Source of the DNA: VYFG01 sp965248685 | GTDB lineage: Bacteria; Pseudomonadota; Gammaproteobacteria; Arenicellales; Poriferihabitantaceae | Direction: 5' to 3' | DNA length: 64,000 nt | Assembly (NCBI GenBank): GCA_965248685.1 | Contig: CBDFKC010000004.1 | Span: 930,001 to 994,000 of the forward strand | Part shown: positions 34,421-42,722 of the stretch, piece by piece | How the letters are laid out: every line of letters begins with the position of its first letter | Position numbering within the stretch: the first letter of the stretch is position 1 | Made by a program: the position numbers and the translations under genes | Notes under the pieces: model-generated | What the model saw: only the letters and a program-made list of their open reading frames with translations | Database searches by the model: none | What the model was told of the DNA's origin: nothing

Positions 34421-35280
34421 ATAAAATCAATGACCAGAAGGCCTGGTGGCTGGTAGTCCCGGTTGTAATACTGGTGGCATTTAATGCTTTGATCCCACTC
34501 ATGACAGTGGTGAATTATTCGGTTCAGGAAACGTTCGGCAACAATCAGTTTTTCTGGCATGGGCTCGGCTGGTTTGAGCAAGTGCTCAAATCCGAGCGAT
34601 TTCACGCTTCACTTTTAAGGCAACTGGCATTTACCGGAATGATTCTGCTGATTGAGATTCCCCTTGGAATTGCCGTCGCGCTTTCCATGCCACGCAAGGG
34701 GCCTTGGGTCTCGGTTTGTCTGGTATTGATGGCTTTACCCTTATTGATTCCGTGGAATGTGGTAGGGGCAATGTGGAATATCTTTGCCTTGCCAGATATC
34801 GGTCTGCTCGGCAAAATGATCAATGGTATTGGCATTGATTACAATTTTACCCAACAACCCATTGCGGCCTGGGCAACCACTGTACTTATGGATGTTTGGC
34901 ATTGGACATCATTGGTTGTGTTGCTTACTTATGCCGGCCTCTGTTCGATTCCAGATGCTTATTACCAGGCCGCAAGAATTGATGGCGCCAGTCCCTGGGC
35001 GGTTTTTAAATACATTCAACTGCCCAAACTGAAGCGGGTTCTGACTATCGCGATTTTATTGCGGTTTATGGACAGTTTTATGATCTATACCGAACCCTTC
35101 GTATTAACCGGCGGTGGACCGGGCAATACCACCACGTTTTTGTCCATTGATTTGGTCAAAATAGCTTTGGGGCAATTCGATCTTGGTCCGGCTGCGGCCA
35201 TGTCGCTGATATATTTTATGGTGGTCTTGCTGGTGTGCTGGATTTTTTACAGCGCCATGATGCGCAATGAGGACCAATAG
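34417..35280 (+). CDS. glpP: Glycerol ABC transporter permease GlpP
   Basis: A 287-residue inner-membrane permease of the MalF type with six predicted membrane segments. The cytoplasmic EAA loop is visible as DAYYQAARIDGASPWAVFKY near residue 185, followed by IQLPKL, which docks onto the ATPase subunits. It starts with GTG overlapping the glpT stop (GTGA), so translation is coupled. With GlpQ it forms the membrane channel for glycerol. Confidence 0.93.
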   Translation: MNKINDQKAWWLVVPVVILVAFNALIPLMTVVNYSVQETFGNNQFFWHGLGWFEQVLKSERFHASLLRQLAFTGMILLIEIPLGIAVALSMPRKGPWVSVCLVLMALPLLIPWNVVGAMWNIFALPDIGLLGKMINGIGIDYNFTQQPIAAWATTVLMDVWHWTSLVVLLTYAGLCSIPDAYYQAARIDGASPWAVFKYIQLPKLKRVLTIAILLRFMDSFMIYTEPFVLTGGGPGNTTTFLSIDLVKIALGQFDLGPAAAMSLIYFMVVLLVCWIFYSAMMRNEDQ

Positions 35281-35286
35281 ATTCTG

Positions 35287-36093
35287 ATGATGGCAAAATC
35301 GTCAAAGTGGATGGTTAGCACGATTTACATCGTCTTCCTGATGTTGCCGATCTATTGGTTAATCAGTATGTCGTTCAAGACCACAAATGAAATTTTAGGG
35401 GTGTTTTCACTGTGGCCCCTGGAATTTACTCTGGATAACTATCGTAAAATTTTCACCGACCCTACTTGGTACAACGGCTATATCAACTCGATTATCTACG
35501 TTGTAATTAATACCGTGATCTCGGTGTCGGTGGCGTTACCCGCCGCCTATGCTTTTTCCCGCTATCGATTCCTTGGAGATAAGCATCTGTTCTTTTGGCT
35601 GTTAACCAATCGAATGGCGCCCCCGGCAGTTTTTGCCCTTCCATTTTTCCAGCTGTATTCCGCCACCGGTCTGTTCGATACCCATATCGCGGTGGCGCTG
35701 GCGCATTGTTTGTTCAATATTCCGCTGGCGGTTTGGATTCTCGAAGGATTTATGTCAGGGATCCCAAAAGAGTTGGACGAGACTGCATTTCTCGACGGCT
35801 ATTCATTTTGGCGGTTTTTTATCCGGATTTTTATACCAACCATTGCCGCTGGTATAGGGGTGGCCATGTTTTTCTGTTTTATGTATTCCTGGGTGGAGTT
35901 GCTGCTGGCGAAAACCTTGACCTCGGTAGACGCCAAGCCCATTGCTGCAACCATGACCCGGACCGCCAGCACCGCCGGATATGAACTTGGGCTGCTCGCG
36001 GCGGCGGGCAGTCTTACCATTATTCCAGGCGCGTTCGTGATTTATTTTGTGCGCAATTACATCGCCAAGGGTTTTGCCCTGGGTCGGGTATAG
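35287..36093 (+). CDS. glpQ: Glycerol ABC transporter permease GlpQ
   Basis: A 268-residue MalG-type permease with six membrane segments. The EAA loop is GIPKELDETAFLDGYSFWRF near 155-175. It is the second membrane subunit of the glycerol importer. It is unrelated to the glycerophosphodiester phosphodiesterase that carries the same symbol in E. coli. Spacing to glpP is 6 bp and to glpU 14 bp. Confidence 0.93.
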   Translation: MMAKSSKWMVSTIYIVFLMLPIYWLISMSFKTTNEILGVFSLWPLEFTLDNYRKIFTDPTWYNGYINSIIYVVINTVISVSVALPAAYAFSRYRFLGDKHLFFWLLTNRMAPPAVFALPFFQLYSATGLFDTHIAVALAHCLFNIPLAVWILEGFMSGIPKELDETAFLDGYSFWRFFIRIFIPTIAAGIGVAMFFCFMYSWVELLLAKTLTSVDAKPIAATMTRTASTAGYELGLLAAAGSLTIIPGAFVIYFVRNYIAKGFALGRV

Positions 36094-36107
36094 CGGGAAC
36101 GAATGTC

Positions 36108-36401
36108 ATGAACTCAGTCCTGGATCTCACATGGATGGCCTGGACCTGGCCCACCGCGGCCTTTTTTGGATTTGTCTTCTGCAGTATTGCTGGCATGGTG
36201 ATATGGGAGCGTTTCTGTCCGGGCGGGGCACCGCGTCGTGGGATATTGGGAATTGATACTACCCGCGGAGACCGATTATTTGTCAGTTTCCTCGGCAGCG
36301 GCTTTATCCATCTTGGCTGGCTGGGACTTGTTGGCTCTCCGCTATGGGGCGCTCTGGCAATATCAATCGTATTCGCGATTGCGGTATTCAGACTGGTATA
36401 A
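36108..36401 (+). CDS. glpU: Small membrane protein GlpU (DUF2160)
   Basis: A 97-residue protein with about three membrane segments (WTWPTAAFFGFVFCSIAGMV, then a basic loop GGAPRRGILGIDTTRGDRLF, then a C-terminal pair from 61 to 95). It matches the small DUF2160 protein always found between the permeases and glpD or glpV in glycerol ABC loci. Its function is unknown; an accessory role in the transporter is inferred from constant linkage. Confidence 0.85.
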   Translation: MNSVLDLTWMAWTWPTAAFFGFVFCSIAGMVIWERFCPGGAPRRGILGIDTTRGDRLFVSFLGSGFIHLGWLGLVGSPLWGALAISIVFAIAVFRLV

Positions 36402-36416
36402 CTGGTTGTAAACCTG

Positions 36417-37937
36417 ATGGCGTCTGACGAAAAAATTTTACCCGGGGACATAATAGATTTACTGGTTATCGGCGGCGGCATTAACGGAACCGGGGTCGCC
36501 CGGGACGCAGCCGGGCGTGGACTGTCGGTACTGCTCTGCGAACAGGACGACTTGGCGCGTTATACCTCGTCGTCCAGCACCAAGTTGATTCACGGTGGTT
36601 TGCGTTACCTGGAACACTTTGACTTCAAGTTAGTGCGACACGCGCTGCAGGAACGTGAAGTGTTGCTGCGCAGCGCGCCGCATATAATCTGGCCGCTCCG
36701 ATTTGTCCTGCCCCATCATCGGGCGCTGCGACCACGCTGGTTGATTCGACTGGGATTATTTGTCTACGATCATTTGGGAAAGCGGGAAATACTGCCCGGA
36801 TCCCATGGCATTAACCTGCAATCTCACGCTGCCGGCAATGCCCTTAAACCCGAGTTCACCCGGGGTTTTGAATATTCCGATTGCTGGGTACAGGACGCCC
36901 GGCTGGTGGTGCTCAACGCCATGGATGCTAGCGAGCGCGGCGCTGCAATTTCGGTTCGGACCCGCTGCAATAGCCTTAAACGAGGAACAGATTTCTGGGA
37001 GGCTGAACTGGTTTCCAAGGACAGTGGTGCGGTATCGAAAATTCGTGCCAGGGCGATTGTCAATGCGGCGGGTCCCTGGGTGGAACAGATCGCCGGTCTC
37101 TATCGTGCCAGTCACTCAGACCATGGGGTGCGTCTGGTGAAAGGCAGTCATATTATCGTCCCGGCATTGTTTGAACATGACTATGTCTATATTTTTCAAA
37201 ATGCCGATGACCGGGTTATGTTTGCGATTCCCTATGAAAACAATTACACCTTGCTTGGAACCACCGACGTAGAGATAACTTCTACTCCGGAAACCGCCGC
37301 GATCAGTGATGACGAGATTCAGTATATTTGTGATAACGCTAATCAGTATTTTTCCACTGGGGTTTCACCTGAGGACATAGTACATAGTTATACCGGGGTG
37401 CGGCCGTTGTTTGATGACGCGGCAGAAAATGCCAGCGAGGCAACTCGGGACTATGTATTGCATCTAGACTCCCAGGGACCACCCGTGGTCTCGGTCTACG
37501 GTGGCAAAATCACCACCTATCGGAAGTTGTCGGAGCAGGTGGTTAATATGCTTTCAGGCCCTCTTAGGTTCACCACCGCTGGTTGGACCGCCGGCAGTGT
37601 GTTACCAGGTGGCGATATTCCCGAACTTGACCGGGATAAATTTATCGCTTCCTGCCTGGAACTGTATCCCTGGTGTGATCCAGGTTTAATCCGAACCCTG
37701 GCCGGCAACTATGGAACGCGGGTCCACAGTGTTTTGCGGGAGTCGCGATCGATGGCCGATCTGGGTATTCATTTTGGTGCAGGGTTATACCAGGCAGAAG
37801 TAAAATATTTGATGGAGAACGAATGGGCGGTCCAGGCCGACGATTTTATTTGGAGAAGAACCCGGGCTGGACTGGAGGGGGGGGCGGCACTCAAACAAAA
37901 ATTAGAAGACTGGTTGAGTTTGAGTCGGGTTCACTAG
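36417..37937 (+). CDS. glpD: Aerobic glycerol-3-phosphate dehydrogenase
   Basis: FAD-dependent, membrane-associated enzyme that oxidises glycerol 3-phosphate to dihydroxyacetone phosphate and passes electrons to ubiquinone. At 506 residues it matches E. coli GlpD (501). The FAD-binding motif is LLVIGGGINGTGVARDAAG (17-35) followed by STKLIHGGLRYLEHFDF, and the DAO C-terminal domain includes YTGVRPLF and VYGGKITTYRKL. It is the last gene of the glycerol operon. Its 3' end overlaps the convergent amidase gene by 36 bp. Confidence 0.97.
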   Translation: MASDEKILPGDIIDLLVIGGGINGTGVARDAAGRGLSVLLCEQDDLARYTSSSSTKLIHGGLRYLEHFDFKLVRHALQEREVLLRSAPHIIWPLRFVLPHHRALRPRWLIRLGLFVYDHLGKREILPGSHGINLQSHAAGNALKPEFTRGFEYSDCWVQDARLVVLNAMDASERGAAISVRTRCNSLKRGTDFWEAELVSKDSGAVSKIRARAIVNAAGPWVEQIAGLYRASHSDHGVRLVKGSHIIVPALFEHDYVYIFQNADDRVMFAIPYENNYTLLGTTDVEITSTPETAAISDDEIQYICDNANQYFSTGVSPEDIVHSYTGVRPLFDDAAENASEATRDYVLHLDSQGPPVVSVYGGKITTYRKLSEQVVNMLSGPLRFTTAGWTAGSVLPGGDIPELDRDKFIASCLELYPWCDPGLIRTLAGNYGTRVHSVLRESRSMADLGIHFGAGLYQAEVKYLMENEWAVQADDFIWRRTRAGLEGGAALKQKLEDWLSLSRVH

Positions 37938-39389
37938 GGTCTCGGGATAAGGCGGATTTCCGGCCTGATTTTCCGGTTCAGTATGCTGCTCACTGGAAAC
38001 GGTGGGGTAATTCTCTGCGGTAAATGCTGGAAATTGCCATTCCAGTATTTTTTCGATGCGCTCAGCGGTTGCGAGAACGACAGCATCGCTGCCCGGGGGG
38101 CCAAGGATTTGCAGGGAAACGGGTAGACCCTGATCTCCCAGGCCCATAGGGATGCTGCAGGCAGGCATTCCTGCCAGATTGGCATCATAGAGGAACCCGG
38201 CCCAGTCCAACCAGGGGAAGGTGATGGGTTTCCCTTCCATGGTAATTGGGTAAGTAGTGCCATGGGGAAACGCTTCACAACCCAGGGTTGGGGTAAGCAA
38301 AATTGAGCTGTTATTTCTTTTGAACAGGGCCAGGTAGGCGTCATGAATGTCTACCCGACGAGCCTGGGCATCATCGAAATCCGATTGGTTAAAGGTGCTG
38401 CCAAAATCGATAAAGCCCCTGGCATGGGACCCTACTTTCTTGATTAAGTCCGATTCCGCGGTTTTCTTATGCTGATACATATCAAAGGTGGCGGTAATAG
38501 CCCAGGTTGCGGCGGAAGAGGTCAGCCCGGGATTATCATCTTTTACCTTGTGTCCGGCGGCTTGAATTTTCTCGATGACCTGCTTAAATGCTTTACGGAC
38601 ACCTTGATCGACCGGGGCGAATCCAAGATCTTCAGACGCGATCAATCGCATATCGGATAAATTGTGATCCTCCGTCATTGCTGGATTCGATCCGGTATCT
38701 CCCAATACGGAGAACATTAGTCTGGCGTCGGCTATGGATTTGGTCATTGGCCCATAGGTGACCAGGGATTTCCAGGTGGAGAAACCCGGTTTTCGGGGGA
38801 TTATGCCGAAACTCGGTTTAAAGCCACTGATTCCGCAAAATGCCGCTGGAATTCGAATTGATCCGCCGCCATCGCCGCCAAGGGACATACTACCCATGCC
38901 AGCTGAAACCGCGACCGCTGCACCCCCCGAAGATCCCCCTGGGGTGAGGGTCGGATTCCACGGATTGGAGGTTCGTCCATACAGTGCTGATTCGGTTATT
39001 CCGCTCAGGCTGAACTCCGGACAGGTGGTCTTGGCAAATATAACTGCTCCAGCGGCTTCCAGTCGTTCTACCCCAGCTGACGTTTTATCTGGAACGAAAT
39101 CTTTAAGCGTTATGGAGCCATTTGCACAGACGACCCCCGCTAACCATTGGGAGTCCTTTATTGTAATTGGCAGCCCACATAGGGGCCCACCTTTACCTCG
39201 GGCCATTTTTTTATCCGCTGACAACGCTGACTGACGGGCTCGATCGTATAATCGTCGAGCGATGGGATTGATATAAGGAATTAATTTTTCGGTATGGTTG
39301 ATGGTCGCTTCGAGCAATTCGAGGGAAGAAATTTCCCCACGTTCGAGAGCGGCGCGCTGTGAAATCGCGGTTTGCTGTAACCAGTTCAT
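37902..39389 (-). CDS. Amidase (amidase-signature family)
   Basis: A 495-residue amidase. The Ser-cisSer-Lys triad is visible: Lys in LPITIKDSQW, the cis-serine in GGSSGGAAVAVSAGMGS, and the nucleophile serine in LGGDGGGSIRIPAAFCG. Family members hydrolyse a wide range of carboxylic amides, and no glutaminyl-tRNA GatB/C partners are present, so this is not GatA. The start at 39389 has a GGAG ribosome site; an upstream frame to 39554 would overlap the divergent gene and carry no support. It could act on amides made by the neighbouring ligase operon, but no shared regulation is seen. Confidence 0.92.
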   Translation of the reverse strand: MNWLQQTAISQRAALERGEISSLELLEATINHTEKLIPYINPIARRLYDRARQSALSADKKMARGKGGPLCGLPITIKDSQWLAGVVCANGSITLKDFVPDKTSAGVERLEAAGAVIFAKTTCPEFSLSGITESALYGRTSNPWNPTLTPGGSSGGAAVAVSAGMGSMSLGGDGGGSIRIPAAFCGISGFKPSFGIIPRKPGFSTWKSLVTYGPMTKSIADARLMFSVLGDTGSNPAMTEDHNLSDMRLIASEDLGFAPVDQGVRKAFKQVIEKIQAAGHKVKDDNPGLTSSAATWAITATFDMYQHKKTAESDLIKKVGSHARGFIDFGSTFNQSDFDDAQARRVDIHDAYLALFKRNNSSILLTPTLGCEAFPHGTTYPITMEGKPITFPWLDWAGFLYDANLAGMPACSIPMGLGDQGLPVSLQILGPPGSDAVVLATAERIEKILEWQFPAFTAENYPTVSSEQHTEPENQAGNPPYPETLVNPTQTQPVF

Positions 39390-39531
39390 TATTCTCCGAC
39401 TGTTATTGTATGAATGCGCGTTGATCGCGAGTGTAGTGACTGCCTCACCCGGTCGGTTATTGGCAAAACCCGCGATTGCTTTGTCGTTGTTTGACGCAAT
39501 GATATGATCCATAATGTAGTTATTACATGAA

Positions 39532-39547
39532 ATATTGTCAACAATAT
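39532..39547. promoter_or_regulatory. Perfect inverted repeat overlapping a start codon
   Basis: ATATTGTCAACAATAT is a perfect 16-bp inverted repeat (7-bp arms, 2-bp centre). Its TTGT-N2-ACAA core resembles operators of FadR-type GntR regulators. Its last two bases are the first two of the ATG at 39546, and it lies about 140 bp upstream of the amidase, so binding could block translation-proximal transcription. No GntR gene is in the window. Confidence 0.45.
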
Positions 39548-39935
39548 GGATCAAGATGTTTCTCTAGGTATTGTCGGCTCAATCACCCAAGCTGATCTGG
39601 CTCCTGTTCGTCAGGGTGGTAGGTTGGGCGATTATGCGGTGATATATCGAACCACTCGGATTCATCAGGGAGGGGGATATGGAGACCAGAGCAGGCACCC
39701 ACTGGCCTGGGCTGTTGCGGTATATATTGATGGCCAACTTTATCGAGTATTTAATGCCAGGGGCACAGGCCGCGAGTGGAATGGTCTGGATCGACTGAGT
39801 AGCTGGTTACGGGAGCAGGGGTTCTGGTATTGGTGGACTCGAAATGATCTCGAGCCGGTAGGGGCGGCCGTTTCCGATGGAGAAATAGAACCGCCCTTGC
39901 GACCAGAAAATCTTCCGTCAATTCCCGGACTATAG
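39546..39935 (+). CDS. Small soluble protein, unknown function
   Basis: A 129-residue protein with no signal peptide or membrane segment. I do not recognise its family. The middle is distinctive for Trp and Arg: HPLAWAVAVYIDGQLYRVF, then REWNGLDRLSSWL and FWYWWTRNDLEP. The composition and even codon use suggest a real protein. It converges with the decarboxylase/ATP-grasp/C45 operon (16 bp from the end of the C45 gene) and diverges from the amidase. The ATG overlaps an inverted repeat. Confidence 0.6.
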   Translation: MDQDVSLGIVGSITQADLAPVRQGGRLGDYAVIYRTTRIHQGGGYGDQSRHPLAWAVAVYIDGQLYRVFNARGTGREWNGLDRLSSWLREQGFWYWWTRNDLEPVGAAVSDGEIEPPLRPENLPSIPGL

Positions 39936-39951
39936 TCCTTAAAAAACCTGC

Positions 39952-40995
39952 TTAATATCCGAATTGACCAAGTTCTTGTTGGCTAGGTGAAGGTTTGATG
40001 TTGCCACTCTGAAAGCCAATTTCACATTGGTCTTCGTAGAAATTATCGATTGTAAAATGCCAGGCATGTCGCGGCCACAGGAAATCCGCGGACACGTCAT
40101 GGGGTTTATAGACGCTGGTATATAAAGTACCAAAACCCCGATGATAGGCCTCATTGAAAACCGGCGGGCGAAGAAACCCGGCGAGTAATCCCTCGGCGGT
40201 CTCGTCGACATCCGACATGATTGCCTGGACCGCGCTTTCTCGCTCCAGGGTGGCAGTAGCCCAGGCGTGCCGAGGCCACTCGATTTTGCCCTGGTGATTG
40301 GTCGCCACAGGTACCTGGCGCACCACTGCTGGTTTGTCCGGTGTAATATAAACCGTGGCAAATCGCTGGGCTTTATCAACCACAGTAACGTTGTATGACA
40401 TATGGGTCGGGACCCTCTTTAATACCGCTACGGCGGCATCAGTGTCATGACAAAATTCGAGGATATAGCGCAAAATTATCGGAACCCCAAACCCCTTGCC
40501 AACATCGACCCGACCGCCGAAGGCCAGTGAAACCGAAAGCCCGGATTGATTAATGCCATCCAGCACTCCCCAGGAAGCGTCGGTCATTGCAATAACAACC
40601 TGATCATTCCATTTGGTTCGAAGAACAATACCCTCTAATCGCTCAACACTGTAATCGTAATTCCTTACCAATACGGGTTGATCTCCGGTCCACACTGCCT
40701 GGGTACACCCCGACAGGTAGGGTGGCGGACAATACATCGACAGGAATCGGGACTGGGCGTCCCCGCCTCCGACCAACTCGGTCAACCGGCGATAAGTTGT
40801 TTCGAGCTCTGGCATATGCTGCCGGAGCTGTTTAATGCATTCTCCATAGGGTGGTCGGGCAGCGTCGCCCTGAGACATAAACCAGCTGTGATAGTCCGGC
40901 CAAAGTCCAAAAAATAATTCTGCCCACTTTTGTCCTGGAACGGTTTCGTCAATCGAACGAAATATTTTTGTCTGGAGCCCAGACTGGGAATTCAT
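39952..40995 (-). CDS. C45-type Ntn-hydrolase, acyl-CoA:6-aminopenicillanate acyltransferase-like
   Basis: A 347-residue protein of the AAT/C45 family, self-cleaving N-terminal nucleophile hydrolases. The expected scissile site is Gly96-Cys97 in YLSGCTQAVW, followed by the conserved RNYDYS (111-116), giving a small alpha and a large beta chain; Cys97 would become the catalytic nucleophile. Family members cleave or form amide bonds (penicillin side chains, acyl amino acids, acyl-homoserine lactones in relatives). No signal peptide is seen, so the mature form is cytoplasmic. Third in an operon after a decarboxylase-fold enzyme and an ATP-grasp ligase, 13 bp from the latter. The start at 40995 avoids overlap with the ATP-grasp stop. 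Confidence 0.85.
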   Translation of the reverse strand: MNSQSGLQTKIFRSIDETVPGQKWAELFFGLWPDYHSWFMSQGDAARPPYGECIKQLRQHMPELETTYRRLTELVGGGDAQSRFLSMYCPPPYLSGCTQAVWTGDQPVLVRNYDYSVERLEGIVLRTKWNDQVVIAMTDASWGVLDGINQSGLSVSLAFGGRVDVGKGFGVPIILRYILEFCHDTDAAVAVLKRVPTHMSYNVTVVDKAQRFATVYITPDKPAVVRQVPVATNHQGKIEWPRHAWATATLERESAVQAIMSDVDETAEGLLAGFLRPPVFNEAYHRGFGTLYTSVYKPHDVSADFLWPRHAWHFTIDNFYEDQCEIGFQSGNIKPSPSQQELGQFGY

Positions 40996-41008
40996 CGAGT
41001 CGGCATCG

Positions 41009-42712
41009 CTATAGAATCTTGAATGCGCCGTCTTCCAAAGACACTGGTGGTACTGGTGCATTCTCAGCCTGATCAAGGGAAACCCCGGTGTAGTGGTCAA
41101 CAATTCCATCGATCCAGGCCTTAGCCCTGTCGTTCAATTCGAAGTCTTCGGTCATCAGGCGACCCCGGGTAATTAATATACCAAGGTCGGCACCCTTATA
41201 GCGGTAGTCTCCGGCACCGCTTATGCGTAAAAAGAATCCGTGATTTTCGTCCTCTACCGCACGACGGTGATAGTCGAAGCGGGTAAATGACAGAGAATTG
41301 TCCTGTTGCATTCGCCAGATACCGGATTCGGGTGCTTCGGTTATATAATCAACGCTATCGTCTACGTGTTTGATGACCAGCTGACTCCAGTTGTCGATAT
41401 TATCCGGGTCGGCCCAGCGCTGATTTAATGCTGCGATATCAATATCGAAATCTACTCCGGAGAATTCCAGCAGATGAAACAGGAATAGCGGTGCGTCGGC
41501 ATGGGCAAATGCGGCGTGATTGGTCATGGAACTGGCGCCGGTAACCCGGGGATTGAGTTCACCCAGATACAATTCCTCACTATCCAGGTCGATCAGAAAG
41601 TCAAGCTCGAAATACCCGCGATAGCCCTCTTCCCTCAACGCTTCCCCAAAATCCCGGGTATAACGTCTGGCTTTATCTCGAATATCCTGGGAAAAAGCCT
41701 CGGCAAAAATTTCGTTGCCGCACCACCCACCCTTATAAGGCGTCAATTCTTTAAATCCCACTAACTCTGTCATCAATGGACCGACAATGGTGCCACATTT
41801 TGTTGCGCAGGCTTCGATAGCGGAACCTCGGCAATTTACCCGCTTCATGATTTTAATTTCGGGCTCATTGACAATCTCTGAGCTGTATTTATCCCAGTCT
41901 TCCTCGCACGAAATAAAGTATGTGGTTTTACCAGAATCGCCAAATGCAGATTGCAATACCAGGTCAGTACCCAGCTCCTTACAGGTATTGCAAAGTTCTG
42001 GGTAACTTTCTACCTTGGCCAGTACGTTAGGTACACTGGGGACACCCGCACGATTTCCAATGCGGACGGTTTCGATTTTGTTATCCATCTTTTGGCGCAG
42101 TTCGGCCGGAGGAAACCAGACATCGAGACCGATATCCTTGCACAGACTTTCGGTTTCCTGATCAAACATCAGGAAAACCGCTTTGCCGCCAGGGCCACGG
42201 TGATCGATATAGTCGATCACTTCTTTATGCTGTAACAGGTAGTTGTTGATGTCCTCGATACCAGCAAATTCCCGATGGGGTTGTTGTTCCGGAATTCTCA
42301 CGTTGGGGTGTCGGCCATCGAAACAGTCCAGATAGTTTATATAGCGAAAATTACGCACCCATTCGCTAATCCCAAGCAAATTAAAATTGGTCGCACTGAT
42401 AAAATATATCGGGGTTTCGTTGCGATGGAAGTATCGACGGATATCGGAAATATTGTTTAGTTTTTTCATTTTCGGATTCCTGAGGTCTTGATGTCTTGGG
42501 CCGATGAAGGACTGTCCTTTATTTTTAATCTTGTCCCCTGTTTGAACTATTTTAGGATATTGCCTTTTAAGAAATTGGTTGCTTTGTCGCAATGAGATTT
42601 CAATTCGATCTTTTACTTTAGGTAACAACTTACGGTAAGTCTTATGGAGGTAACCCCGCACTACCGATAACTTCGATTGGGTTATCCGCAAGCGATCAAT
42701 TGGAAACTTCAT
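41009..42712 (-). CDS. ATP-grasp ligase, biotin carboxylase-like
   Basis: A protein of about 567 residues with an ATP-grasp core: the glycine-rich loop SAFGDSGKTTYF near 250, and the metal-binding block LGELNPRVTGASSM near 390. ATP-grasp enzymes activate a carboxylate as acyl phosphate and join it to an amine or other nucleophile. It is not linked to carboxyl-carrier genes, so carboxylation is unlikely. The N-terminal 80 residues are very basic; an ATG at 42469 with AGGA eight bases upstream would give a 485-residue protein, and which start is used is uncertain. The longer frame begins 10 bp after the decarboxylase stop (a GTG at 42718 is also possible). Acts with its two neighbours. Confidence 0.85.
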   Translation of the reverse strand: MKFPIDRLRITQSKLSVVRGYLHKTYRKLLPKVKDRIEISLRQSNQFLKRQYPKIVQTGDKIKNKGQSFIGPRHQDLRNPKMKKLNNISDIRRYFHRNETPIYFISATNFNLLGISEWVRNFRYINYLDCFDGRHPNVRIPEQQPHREFAGIEDINNYLLQHKEVIDYIDHRGPGGKAVFLMFDQETESLCKDIGLDVWFPPAELRQKMDNKIETVRIGNRAGVPSVPNVLAKVESYPELCNTCKELGTDLVLQSAFGDSGKTTYFISCEEDWDKYSSEIVNEPEIKIMKRVNCRGSAIEACATKCGTIVGPLMTELVGFKELTPYKGGWCGNEIFAEAFSQDIRDKARRYTRDFGEALREEGYRGYFELDFLIDLDSEELYLGELNPRVTGASSMTNHAAFAHADAPLFLFHLLEFSGVDFDIDIAALNQRWADPDNIDNWSQLVIKHVDDSVDYITEAPESGIWRMQQDNSLSFTRFDYHRRAVEDENHGFFLRISGAGDYRYKGADLGILITRGRLMTEDFELNDRAKAWIDGIVDHYTGVSLDQAENAPVPPVSLEDGAFKIL

Positions 42713-42722
42713 TGCCACAAAC

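Noticed and set aside
37902..37937. Overlap of glpD and amidase 3' ends as a possible frameshift or error
   Set aside because: Both C-termini look natural and short convergent overlaps are common; the SPL-like/fbpC overlap at 50403-50439 is of the same kind.
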